18,568 bases of DNA from VAZQ01 sp035300505 (GCA_035300505.1 DATGVJ010000573.1:1-18568); one strand, 5' to 3'. Shown: positions 7,795-14,890, counted from the stretch's first letter. Translations and numbers: made by a program. Notes: a model not told the origin generated them from the letters alone.

Positions 7795-7899
7795 CTCTAA
7801 ATCCCTGACCCATATGGCATTCTGGCGAGCGGACCAGTAGCCTGGCACCCCCGCCGAATGTTCCTACGTCGTCTTATTCTTTCGCTTCAGCCTGATGCC

Positions 7900-7928
7900 C
7901 GTATAGCGAACCGGGCGCCCAAGTTCAA
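7900..7928 (-). promoter_or_regulatory. Candidate sigma-70-type promoter of the acpXL operon
   Basis: Reading the minus strand, TTGAAC (7928-7923) and TATACG (7905-7900) are separated by exactly 17 bp. This would start transcription about 100 nt before the acpXL ATG. It lies in the 162-bp gap after the desaturase stop. A 5-bp inverted repeat (GCCCG 7897-7901, CGGGC 7912-7916) overlaps the -10 side. The match is moderate and found by eye. Confidence 0.4.
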
Positions 7929-7956
7929 TGCTACCGGGGTTGATGCCGGTGTTCAA

Positions 7957-8940
7957 TCAATCAGTCGGCAGATTCTGGTATTCGTGGGTAGCCAGGCGGC
8001 CCGCCCTGGGACTTGCAGCCAATCGGGGATTCGGCATGACCACGTCGTGGGCCAGGCCCACGAGCACGAACAAGCGAATGATTAGAAAAGTGGTGTCCAG
8101 TTCCCACCACAGGTGGCCGTGTTTGGCCGACCGCGGATCTGCGTGGTGGTTGTTGTGCCATCCTTCTCCATTGCTGACAATGCCCACGAAAAAGTTGTTT
8201 CGGCTGTCTTCATCGGTTGTATAGTTTATATAGCCCCATCTATGAGAGAAAGAGTTGACGGCCCAGGTCTGATGCCACACCGCAATGGTGCGCACGAAAA
8301 CGCCCCAGATGAGCAGGCTGAGCCCAAACTGGGTGGCATCCAGCAAGGTTTCATCGGTAACCAGTCCGGCAATGAGGCCGCCGAAAAAGAACGCCCCCCA
8401 GGAAAGCAAGATGATCCATAGCTGCCATCCGTAGCGCTCCAGGCGCTTGTAGAAGGGGTCGCGCAACAAGTCCCTGGCGTACCGCTCATAAATCCCCAGC
8501 CGATTGAGTTCCTGATTGTCGACTAGGATCCAGCCCATATGCCCCCAAAAAAAACTCACCAGGGGACTGTGGGGGTCCGGCTGTTCGTCAGCATACTGAT
8601 GATGGCGGCGGTGTACGGCAACCCAGCGCGCGGGAGTGTCTTGCAGGCAACAGAATCCGAGGATCGCGAGCGTATGTTCCAGCCATTTTGGACAGCGAAA
8701 ACCGCGGTGCGTGAGCAGGCGATGGTAACAGAGGTTGATGCCCAGGACGCCGAAGACATAATCACCCAAGATAGCAAGCAGTACCCCGGTCCAGCTGAAG
8801 AACCACGGGAGAAATGCCAGACACGCAACCAGATGATAGACGGATACCAGGATCGTCGCCGGCCAGAAGATGCGGCCAAGCTGGACGCCGTTCGGCAGGG
8901 GAAGTTGGCTCCGCAGGGTTGCGTGAAGACGGACGTCCAT
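7957..8940 (-). CDS. Integral membrane acyl-CoA/acyl-lipid delta-9-type fatty acid desaturase
   Basis: A 327-residue di-iron membrane desaturase with the three histidine boxes: H73-RLLT-H78, H110-RR-HH114 and H262-NN-HH266. Further conserved histidines are H124 (DPH), H223 and H233. Hydrophobic segments near 25-48, 51-70, 172-195 and 205-221 give the usual hairpin membrane layout. DTPARWVAVHRRHH and WHNNHHADPRSA are typical of the stearoyl-CoA desaturase/DesC group. It would place a cis double bond, probably at delta-9, using O2 and an external electron donor. It lies 162 bp upstream of acpXL on the same strand, so read-through into the VLCFA operon is possible, but each unit has a promoter candidate. 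The start has only a weak ribosome site. The C-terminal ~20 residues are polar. Confidence 0.88.
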   Translation of the reverse strand: MDVRLHATLRSQLPLPNGVQLGRIFWPATILVSVYHLVACLAFLPWFFSWTGVLLAILGDYVFGVLGINLCYHRLLTHRGFRCPKWLEHTLAILGFCCLQDTPARWVAVHRRHHQYADEQPDPHSPLVSFFWGHMGWILVDNQELNRLGIYERYARDLLRDPFYKRLERYGWQLWIILLSWGAFFFGGLIAGLVTDETLLDATQFGLSLLIWGVFVRTIAVWHQTWAVNSFSHRWGYINYTTDEDSRNNFFVGIVSNGEGWHNNHHADPRSAKHGHLWWELDTTFLIIRLFVLVGLAHDVVMPNPRLAASPRAGRLATHEYQNLPTD

Positions 8941-9004
8941 AGGTTGCGTCGAGATTCCGTGATCCGGGATTGAGCGGTAATGGTCGCCGCGGAGTGGCCA
9001 TCGT

Positions 9005-9034
9005 ACTATCCTTCCGCGTCGACGACACTGTCAA
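9005..9034 (-). promoter_or_regulatory. Candidate sigma-70-type promoter of the desaturase gene
   Basis: On the minus strand a perfect TTGACA (9034-9029) and GATAGT (9010-9005) are separated by 18 bp, giving a leader of about 55-60 nt before the ATG at 8940. Found by eye; the -10 match is moderate. Confidence 0.42.
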
Positions 9035-9078
9035 CGAAAAGGCAAAGGTTTCCAAGGCACCGCCGGGTGCTCCGTCGA

Positions 9079-9103
9079 TTTATGCCCATCGTTTTATGCC
9101 CAT
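9079..9103. repeat. Two direct copies of TTTATGCCCAT in a divergent intergenic region
   Basis: The copies are at 9079-9089 and 9093-9103, 14 bp apart start to start. They lie in the 315-bp gap (8941-9255) between the desaturase and the GlcG-like gene, which also holds the desaturase promoter candidate and two TGATCA hexamers (9131 and 9159). They could be an operator for either gene. Nothing else coding is visible in the gap. Confidence 0.4.
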
Positions 9104-9255
9104 TATCAAACGGCGTCGAGAATGACATAATGATCAGCAGGCCGTGAAACGCCGCGGGTGATCATTTCTTCCAATAACGCGACATCGTGTTGCCATCACC
9201 GGCGGCAGAGTGGTTTCATGTGTGTCGGTGTCGCAATCAACGGAGGAACTCAAAC

Positions 9256-9738
9256 ATGTCGATACGTATTGGTTTGGCTGCAGGCGTCGTCGCAAGCTTT
9301 ATGCTGCCGGCAGCGCCAAATGCCCAGGTGCTGGTGCAAAAAGACGTTTCTCTCCGCATGGCCTTGACGATCGCGGAAGCGGCGATTGCCGAATGTGGAA
9401 CGAGGACGTCTGTCGCGATTGTGGACCGCGCCGGCCGGTTACGGGTTTTCCTGCAGGGCGACGACGCTTCACCGCACAATCTGGAACTCGCCCGTCGCAA
9501 GGCCTATACGGCGCGGACGTTCCGGACTGAATCGGCCGATTGGGCCAAGCGTACGGAAAATGCCAACCAGGGCCAGCGCATGTTGGCTGATGTCATTCCG
9601 CTTGGCGGCGGTGTGCCGATCAGGATCGGCGAAGATGTGATTGGCGCCATAGGCATGAGCGGCGCCGTCGGAGGCCAACCCAAGGAAGAAGCCTGCGGCA
9701 AGGCCGGTATTGCCAAGGTGGCCGACCAGCTTCGATAA
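9256..9738 (+). CDS. Exported GlcG/HbpS-family protein (DUF336)
   Basis: A 160-residue protein with a signal peptide (residues 1-23, hydrophobic core GLAAGVVASFMLPAA, likely cut after PNA). The mature part has the GlcG/HbpS pattern: ALTIAEAAIAEC, VAIVDRAGRLRVFLQGDDASPHNLELARRKAYTA, PLGGGVPIRIGEDVIGAIGMSGAVGGQPKEEACGKAGI. HbpS of Streptomyces binds haem and feeds a two-component system, while GlcG lies in glycolate operons; neither role can be assigned from the sequence here. Secretion to the periplasm fits an HbpS-like extracytoplasmic role. ATG at 9256 is supported by GGAGG at 9242-9246. It is a single-gene unit, convergent with the phn operon across a REP doublet. Confidence 0.85.
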   Translation: MSIRIGLAAGVVASFMLPAAPNAQVLVQKDVSLRMALTIAEAAIAECGTRTSVAIVDRAGRLRVFLQGDDASPHNLELARRKAYTARTFRTESADWAKRTENANQGQRMLADVIPLGGGVPIRIGEDVIGAIGMSGAVGGQPKEEACGKAGIAKVADQLR

Positions 9739-9776
9739 GGGCTTCTGCCGCGCTTTCGTGCGTCCAGGACACTTCA

Positions 9777-9924
9777 AGATCGTAGCCCGGATGGAGGCGA
9801 TAGCGCGTCGCCAGACGCGCGCATCGGCGCAATCCGGGGACGGTCGCGCGAAGAATTTCCGTCCCGCATTATGCTATCGGCGCACACAAGGTGTGCGCCG
9901 ACTGCTCCATGCGGGCTACGATCC
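9777..9924. repeat. REP doublet (REPIN-like), copy 1
   Basis: Two REP units face each other. Outer arms are 9777-9796 (AGATCGTAGCCCGGATGGAG) and 9905-9924, the reverse complement with two mismatches. Inner AATCCGGGGAC (9831-9841) pairs roughly with GTCCCGCATT (9861-9870). Between each outer and inner arm sits a variable hairpin; the right-hand one is a perfect 10-bp stem, CGGCGCACAC 9878-9887 with GTGTGCGCCG 9891-9900. It has the same length and plan as the element at 18273-18420. It lies between two convergent genes, the usual place for REPs. Confidence 0.8.
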
Positions 9925-9935
9925 TGCGTTTTTTT
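9905..9935 (+). terminator. Possible terminator of the GlcG-like gene formed by the REP doublet end and a T-tract
   Basis: The right outer arm of the REP doublet ends at 9924 and is followed after four bases by seven T (9929-9935) in the plus-strand sense. If the long inverted repeat folds in RNA, this resembles an intrinsic terminator, though the loop is unusually long. Confidence 0.3.
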
Positions 9936-9954
9936 GCAGAGCAGAAATGGCGCT

Positions 9955-10773
9955 TCAGATGATTTTGGCTCGTATCCAGGCGGTCATGATCTCGGTCGCG
10001 ATCACGACTCCGAAGATGACCAAGAGGACGAGCCCCGCCTGATCCCAATAGAGGTTGGACAGGGCGGTATCGAGCGCCATGCCGAGGCCGCCGCCGCCGA
10101 CCAGGCCGAGGACCGCGGATTCCCGCACATTGATATCCCAGCGGAACGCCGCGATGGCCAACACCGAAGGCTTTACCTGCGGCCAGTACCCCATGAGCAG
10201 GATTGCGCGTCGCGACCCGCCGGCCGCGGCCAGGGCCTCGATTGGACCGGGCCTCGCGTCCTCAATGGCCTCGGACAGGAGTTTGCCGGTAAAGCCGATC
10301 GAGTGCACCGCAATTGCGAGCGTGCCGGCGAGCGCACCGGGACCGAACATGGCCACAAAGAACAAGGCCCAGACAATCGTATGCACGGACCGTGTTGCGA
10401 CCAGGATGAATCGGCCGAACGCATTGATAACAGGCGAGTGGGTGATATTGCTCGCCACCAGGAGTGCGACGAGACCGGCCATCGCCACCGCCAGGATGGT
10501 GCCTAGGGTTGCGATGTGCAGCGTCTCGATGAGCGCCGCGTGGACGACCTTTGGGTACCAGGCCCAGTCGATTGGCCACATGCGCGCAAACAGATCTGCG
10601 GTTTGCTGTGGGGCGTCGTACAGAAATTCCGGGAAGATCTCGATGCTGCGCAGCGACCACGCGATCGCGATCAAGACCACGACATGGAAGCTCGTACGCA
10701 TGATACGTTCGCGTGCCGAGAATCGATGCCATTGGCGGCGGATTCCATGAGGGGATGCCTGCGAATTCGTCAT
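9955..10773 (-). CDS. phnE: Phosphonate/phosphite-type ABC transporter permease, second PhnE
   Basis: A 272-residue permease of the PhnE family with about six membrane segments. The family's coupling and C-terminal signature is present: RWDINVRESAVLGLVGGGGLGMALDTAL near residues 217-244. It forms the membrane channel with the other PhnE. The ATG at 10773 overlaps the stop of the first permease (ATGA); a start at 10794 would overlap more and is less likely. It is the last gene of the phnDCEE unit and is followed by the REP doublet at its 3' side. Confidence 0.9.
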   Translation of the reverse strand: MTNSQASPHGIRRQWHRFSARERIMRTSFHVVVLIAIAWSLRSIEIFPEFLYDAPQQTADLFARMWPIDWAWYPKVVHAALIETLHIATLGTILAVAMAGLVALLVASNITHSPVINAFGRFILVATRSVHTIVWALFFVAMFGPGALAGTLAIAVHSIGFTGKLLSEAIEDARPGPIEALAAAGGSRRAILLMGYWPQVKPSVLAIAAFRWDINVRESAVLGLVGGGGLGMALDTALSNLYWDQAGLVLLVIFGVVIATEIMTAWIRAKII

Positions 10774-11591
10774 TGGAACAGCCTTCGCATCCATCCGGAA
10801 AGAATCTCGCCGACCATGATGACCGCAATCACGCTAAGAACGATCGTGAGCACGAAATCGTAATCGAACCGCTGGAACGCGGTGAACAAAGTCGCCCCGA
10901 TGCCACCGCCGCCCACGAGGCCAACGAGCGCAGAGTTACGCAGGTTCGAGTCGAGCTGGTAGGCTGAAAAGCCAATGAATCTTGACATGACTTGCGGCAC
11001 TACAGCCATAACGACAAGCGACAGGAAGCTCGCTCCCGTGGCGCGCACGCCTTCGACCTGCTTCATGGACATTTCCTCGGTAGCTTCGGCAAAGAGTTTT
11101 GCGAGGAACCCCACCGACGCCACGACAAGTGCGAGCATGCCGGCGAGCGCTCCGAAGCCAACCGCCTTGACGAACAGGATCGCGACGATGACCGGGTGGA
11201 ATGTTCGAAACAGCACGACAAGCGTGCGCGCCATCCAGGCCAGCGGCCAGGGCGACAGGTTGCGCGCGGCTGCAAGCCCGAGCGGAAGGGACAAGACCAC
11301 GCCGACGATCGTCGCAATGATCGCAATCTGCAGGCTTTCCAGCATGCCGTTGAAGAGAAGGTCAAGCTTGTCGCCAGCCATGTTGGGCGGCAGCATTCGT
11401 GCGATGAAGCGCGCGCCCTGATCGAGGCCAATGACAAAGCGCGACCAACTCAGATCGATGACGGTCGTGGCGTAGATCACATATGTTGCGAGCGCCACGA
11501 GCACCAGTCGCATCGGCCAGTTGGGTGGAAAGGCATCGCGACGCCGGTGCGATGACACTCTGGCCTTTCCTTGGGAGATCCCTTGGATCAT
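10770..11591 (-). CDS. phnE: Phosphonate/phosphite-type ABC transporter permease, first PhnE
   Basis: A 273-residue PhnE-family permease. Its N-terminus is basic (SQGKARVSSHRRRDAF), followed by about six hydrophobic spans. The signature is YQLDSNLRNSALVGLVGGGGIGATLFTAFQ, with FHPVIVAILFVKAVGFGALAGMLAL upstream. ATG at 11591 begins one base after the phnC stop; the frame continues upstream only inside phnC. Two separate PhnE proteins are common in rhizobia and would form a heterodimer. Confidence 0.9.
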   Translation of the reverse strand: MIQGISQGKARVSSHRRRDAFPPNWPMRLVLVALATYVIYATTVIDLSWSRFVIGLDQGARFIARMLPPNMAGDKLDLLFNGMLESLQIAIIATIVGVVLSLPLGLAAARNLSPWPLAWMARTLVVLFRTFHPVIVAILFVKAVGFGALAGMLALVVASVGFLAKLFAEATEEMSMKQVEGVRATGASFLSLVVMAVVPQVMSRFIGFSAYQLDSNLRNSALVGLVGGGGIGATLFTAFQRFDYDFVLTIVLSVIAVIMVGEILSGWMRRLFQ

Positions 11592-11592
11592 G

Positions 11593-12396
11593 TCATTCCA
11601 GCCAATCCTCGCCGCCATAGATTTCCACCAGATGAGCATCTTCGAGCCCGGTCGGTGGACCATCAAAGACAATCTCGCCTTTGGACATGCCGATGATGCG
11701 GTTGGCAAAGCGTTTTGCGAGGGCCACGTTGTGGATGTTGACGATCACTGGAATGTTGCGTTCGCTGGCGCGGTTGGCAATCAATTCCATGATTTCGACG
11801 GACGTCTTTGGGTCAAGCGACGACGTCGGTTCGTCCGCAAGAAGGAGGTTCGGTTCCTGCATCAGGGCACGCGCAATGCCGACCCGCTGACGCTGTCCAC
11901 CGGATAGTTGATCAGCCCGTTGTGTTGCAAACGTGCTCAATCCGACGGCATCGAGCAATTGAAAGGCGCGTTCGATGTCGCCTGCAGGAAATCGTCGCGA
12001 CCAGGTGCGCCAGAGCGGCACAAAACCGAGGCGCCCGCACAATACGTTTTCGATCACGGAAAGGCGTTCAACGAGGTTGTACTCTTGGAAAACCATGCCG
12101 ATTTGCCGTCGCGCCATGCGCAGTTCTTTGCGGTTGAGCGTGGCGAGGTCGCGACCGAGGAACACGATCTCGCCGGCGGTCGGCTCTACGAGACGGTTGA
12201 TGCAGCGGATCAGGGTCGATTTCCCGGTACCGGACGGCCCGATGATGGCCGTCATGCCGCGGCCGGTTACTTCGAAGCAGACATTTTTGAGAACCGGTTC
12301 GCCGGCGCGGTACTCCTTGCGCAGGTTGCGAATGACCAGTGACGGGGCGGCGTTTGGCCCCGCCGACATCGGCTGACCGGATGCCGGTACTTCCAT
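11593..12396 (-). CDS. phnC: Phosphonate/phosphite-type ABC transporter ATPase PhnC
   Basis: A 267-residue ABC ATPase with all motifs: Walker A GPSGTGKST (53-61), Q-loop Q104 (VFQEYNLVERLSV), signature LSGGQRQR (164-171), Walker B LLLADEPTSSLD (184-195, E189) and switch H222 (NIHNVALAKRFANRIIGMSKGEIVFDG). VFQEYNLVERLSVIENVLCGRLG is typical of PhnC rather than of other ABC subfamilies. The N-terminus has about 18 extra residues before the domain. It lies 14 bp after phnD and one base before the first permease gene. Confidence 0.93.
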   Translation of the reverse strand: MEVPASGQPMSAGPNAAPSLVIRNLRKEYRAGEPVLKNVCFEVTGRGMTAIIGPSGTGKSTLIRCINRLVEPTAGEIVFLGRDLATLNRKELRMARRQIGMVFQEYNLVERLSVIENVLCGRLGFVPLWRTWSRRFPAGDIERAFQLLDAVGLSTFATQRADQLSGGQRQRVGIARALMQEPNLLLADEPTSSLDPKTSVEIMELIANRASERNIPVIVNIHNVALAKRFANRIIGMSKGEIVFDGPPTGLEDAHLVEIYGGEDWLE

Positions 12397-12410
12397 GGTG
12401 ACTTGGCGCG

Positions 12411-13466
12411 TTATTGCTTGGGCGATGTTTGTTGCCGCTGCCGGGCAAGGGCCTCCGCTTCGCGCTTGCCTTCTGCCTCATAGGCGGACTTGTTGTAAGG
12501 CGTTCCTGAGCTTTCCGCGATCTCGCGCACGACCTTCCAGGTCTCATTATAGGTTATGGGGAAGAAACGATCGTCGCCATTGAACTCCTTCTGCATGGCC
12601 GGCGGAAAACGGAAGGCGTAAAAACAGTCGGTAATCTTCTTGGCGAGGTCGGGTTTGAGGTCATGGGCGTAGGCGAATGACGATGTCGGAAAGATTGCGC
12701 TCTTGAAAATGATGCGGAAATCACTGTCCTTGATCGTTCCGCGCGCGACCATGCGGTCATAGACGTCGGAAGCGACACCACCCATGTCGTAGTCGCCCGC
12801 AAGGACACCCAGCGCCGATTTGTCATGCCCGCCGGACATCAAAGGCCGGTAGTCTTCGTTCGGTTTGAGACCTTCGGGCGGATACAGGACCAGCGGCGCG
12901 AGATGCCCGGAATTGGAGGACGGTGCCGTGTGGGCCACGCGCTTGCCCTTGAGGTCTGAGAGTTTCTGGTAGGGACTCGTCGCCTTCACCAATGAGATGA
13001 GGTGATAGCCTTGCGGCCCGCTTTCGGTACCTTTGGCCGCAAACGGCACCGCGCCCGCAAGATTGACCGCAAATCCCGTTGGGCCCGTAGAGAATCCGGC
13101 TACGTGGAGGCGACCTGATCGCATGGCCTCGATCTCGGCGGTGTTCGACTGGACCGGATAGTAGACCACACCCTTGCCGGTGCATTGCGCCAGATATTCG
13201 GTGAATGGCCTGAATGCATTCTGGTAGACTGCGGGATCTTCCACCGGCGTGTAGGCAAAGAACAGTCGCGCGGGATCCTTCCATTTGCGCGGGTCGGTCG
13301 GGGTGTCGGCGACAAGATCAAGATTGTCGTCGCAATACAGAGTGTCGAGCTGCCCACGACTGCGACACTCCTGGGCGCGTGCGGTATCCGGCAACGCCGT
13401 TGTAACCGCGAGCGCGACGGCAAGAGACGCCGCAACTATTGTTGAGGAACCAATCATTCCGAACAT
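12411..13466 (-). CDS. phnD: Phosphonate/phosphite-type periplasmic binding protein PhnD
   Basis: A 351-residue protein with a signal peptide (residues 1-31, core STIVAASLAVALAVTTAL, likely cut after ARA). The mature protein begins with an unusual Cys-flanked segment, C34...C45 (ECRSRGQLDTLYC), which could be a disulfide loop. Family markers are FFAYTPVEDPAVYQNAFRPF (69-88) and HTAPSSNSGHLAP (179-191), the phosphonate/phosphate-oxyanion loop. It would deliver a phosphonate, phosphite or related ligand to PhnC and the two PhnE proteins; the exact ligand cannot be read. ATG at 13466 has GGAGA seven bases upstream. It is the first gene of the unit, unlike the more common phnC-first order. Confidence 0.9.
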   Translation of the reverse strand: MFGMIGSSTIVAASLAVALAVTTALPDTARAQECRSRGQLDTLYCDDNLDLVADTPTDPRKWKDPARLFFAYTPVEDPAVYQNAFRPFTEYLAQCTGKGVVYYPVQSNTAEIEAMRSGRLHVAGFSTGPTGFAVNLAGAVPFAAKGTESGPQGYHLISLVKATSPYQKLSDLKGKRVAHTAPSSNSGHLAPLVLYPPEGLKPNEDYRPLMSGGHDKSALGVLAGDYDMGGVASDVYDRMVARGTIKDSDFRIIFKSAIFPTSSFAYAHDLKPDLAKKITDCFYAFRFPPAMQKEFNGDDRFFPITYNETWKVVREIAESSGTPYNKSAYEAEGKREAEALARQRQQTSPKQ

Positions 13467-13504
13467 TGTTGTCTCCGCGCCCCGCCGTAAAACTTTACTA
13501 AATA

Positions 13505-13539
13505 AAGATACGCGCCGTGGCCGTGACGGGCAACCCGTC
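13505..13539 (-). promoter_or_regulatory. Candidate phnD promoter with overlapping palindrome
   Basis: On the minus strand TTGCCC (13533-13528) and TATCTT (13510-13505) are 17 bp apart, about 40 bases before the phnD ATG. A perfect 6-bp inverted repeat, GACGGG-CAA-CCCGTC (13525-13539), covers the -35 element and could be an operator. No PhoB box with correct spacing was found. Confidence 0.3.
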
Positions 13540-13742
13540 GCGTAGCGGCCTTGATGCATGGGAGGTGTCAAAATGGGGGGCGTATCAAAATAGGACAGGG
13601 ACCCTGCCCTACTGCGGTCACAATCTGCCTGCACGAGGCCTTATCCCCCACATCGAGAGAAGTGAAACAGCAGCGCATGTATGCGGTGCCAAAGAATTTG
13701 GGGGTGTGTTGACAGTATTTGTAACAGACATAGGAGAGTGCG

Positions 13743-14120
13743 TTGAAACTGAAGCTGAACATTTTACTTTTGGCGATGATGGGAACATCGATCGTTCCGC
13801 TCATTTCAAAGGATGTTCTTGCCAAAGACGGCATCGCATCTATCTATTCAACCCGCGAAGGAGGGACCCAGACAGCGAGTGGGGTTAAGCTCGACGACAA
13901 TGCTTTGACAGCCGCTCACCGAAGCCTGCCGTTTGGCAGCAAGGTGCGTGTAACCAATACCAAGAACGGTCAGTCGGTGGTGGTAACAATTACCGACCGC
14001 GGCCCGTTCGTTCCTGGGCGGGTGATCGATCTCACGCCGGCTGGGGCACGCGCGCTTGGCTTCAATGGGCTTGCACCGGTAACCTTGGAGCCCGGAGTAA
14101 TCGTGGAGGCCGGCGAATAA
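13743..14120 (+). CDS. Small exported RlpA-like double-psi beta-barrel protein
   Basis: A 125-residue protein with a signal peptide (about residues 1-27, LKLNILLLAMMGTSIVPLI core, no lipobox). The mature part is a single RlpA-type DPBB domain: ASIYSTREGGTQTASGVKLDDNALTAAHRSLPFGSKVRVTN with H59, then VVVTITDRGPFVPGRVIDLTPAGARALG with D85. RlpA proteins cut naked glycan strands lacking stem peptides; H59 and D85 match the conserved catalytic-site residues. There is no SPOR domain and no lipid anchor, so it is a soluble short version. The start codon is TTG at 13743, six bases after AGGAG (13732-13736). It is divergent from phnD across 276 bp. Confidence 0.82.
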   Translation: MKLKLNILLLAMMGTSIVPLISKDVLAKDGIASIYSTREGGTQTASGVKLDDNALTAAHRSLPFGSKVRVTNTKNGQSVVVTITDRGPFVPGRVIDLTPAGARALGFNGLAPVTLEPGVIVEAGE

Positions 14121-14131
14121 GCCGGGGAGGG

Positions 14132-14187
14132 TGAATTTGAAGTGCCCAAATGGAGGGTTCGCACAGCGAAGCGGCACTTCAAATTCA
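14132..14187. repeat. Perfect 15-bp inverted repeat between convergent genes
   Basis: TGAATTTGAAGTGCC (14132-14146) is exactly matched by GGCACTTCAAATTCA (14173-14187). The 26-nt loop holds an inner 4-bp stem (TTCG 14158-14161, CGAA 14167-14170). It sits in the 75-bp gap between the RlpA-like gene and the minus-strand hypothetical gene. There is no T-tract; it may be a bidirectional terminator or a palindromic repeat family member. Confidence 0.7.
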
Positions 14188-14195
14188 TCACTCAA

Positions 14196-14558
14196 TCAGT
14201 TGCGATGCGTGGCTGGAACATCGATGGGCGCGCAGTTGCGCCGGCCTGAAAGAAAGCAATCCTGTTGTTTTCGCATCTCGGCAATTGTTTCCGCAATCCA
14301 GACACCCATAACGATCAGCGCGACAGTAACGGCGAGCGCCAGAAAATTCATCTGCATGCGGTGTTTGTAGTCGTCCGCGTGCTCGCCGTGCTCATATTTG
14401 GCAAGGTCGTCGACGGGAGTATCGGGGGGCTTGGGTGCACGTGTCGGCCACCGCCAGCGGGTATCGCCACGTGGCCGGAATGGGATCACGCGATTGTCAT
14501 TGTCGGACGGTGGCGGCCGTTCAGGTACCATTTTAGCCTTGTTCGGCATGCTTTCCAT
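14196..14558 (-). CDS. Unrecognised single-span membrane protein
   Basis: A 120-residue protein. The N-terminal half is polar and proline/arginine-rich (DNDNRVIPFRPRGDTRWRWP), then an acidic/histidine stretch (KYEHGEHADDYKHRMQ), then one hydrophobic span at about residues 71-90 (NFLALAVTVALIVMGVWIAE). A short tail with two cysteines follows (C101, C109). By the positive-inside rule the long basic N-terminus would be cytoplasmic and the cysteine tail periplasmic. I do not recognise the family. The start is ATG 14558 or ATG 14549; neither has a clear ribosome site. The protein-like composition and the defined membrane segment support a real gene. Confidence 0.65.
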   Translation of the reverse strand: MESMPNKAKMVPERPPPSDNDNRVIPFRPRGDTRWRWPTRAPKPPDTPVDDLAKYEHGEHADDYKHRMQMNFLALAVTVALIVMGVWIAETIAEMRKQQDCFLSGRRNCAPIDVPATHRN

Positions 14559-14890
14559 GGAGTTTTTGCATCAGCGAATCCGTTTCCTGACCGTTGATGG
14601 CACAGACTAGCACCGCTGACGAGAAAAAGGGATTGCAACTTTTCAGTGAAAGCACGATTGCGCACCCTAAATTTTCCTAGTATGGGAATGGAGCATAATT
14701 TAGCCTATAAGATGCATGGCAGGGGAATAGAAACCTTGTTCCCAGTGCGGTCGGGGGACCGGATCATGTGAACGGGTGGGGCAGCCGAATGTGCATCTTG
14801 AAAATGTGCTTCTTGATGGGAATGTGAATCTAGAAGCGGATTTGGATATTAGGCTCGGGAAATGTCCGGAGTGCAGCTGGAGTGTATGAC
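14559..14890. other. 332-bp intergenic region between divergent genes
   Basis: No credible gene was found here. The stretch is more AT-rich than its surroundings around 14640-14740 and holds a triplicated 13-mer at 14789-14834. It must carry the promoters of the divergent hypothetical gene and the DedA-like gene, but I could not pick a convincing -35/-10 pair. Confidence 0.5.
14789..14834 (+). repeat. Three copies of a 13-bp motif upstream of the DedA-like gene
   Basis: ATGTGCATCTTGA (14789-14801), ATGTGCTTCTTGA (14804-14816) and ATGTGAATCTAGA (14822-14834). Copy 2 differs from copy 1 at one base and copy 3 at two. Spacing is 15 and 18 bp. They end about 56 bp before the proposed start codon, so they could bind a regulator. 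Confidence 0.5.

Noticed and set aside
13708..13732. PhoB-box-like CTGTTAC/CTGTCA pair on the minus strand upstream of phnD
   Set aside because: The two CTGT units are 12 bp apart rather than 11, and they lie about 240 bp from phnD at the ribosome site of the RlpA-like gene.
14789..14834. CRISPR-like repeats
   Set aside because: The repeats are 13 bp with gaps of 2-5 bp, far too short for repeat-spacer units, and no cas genes are near.
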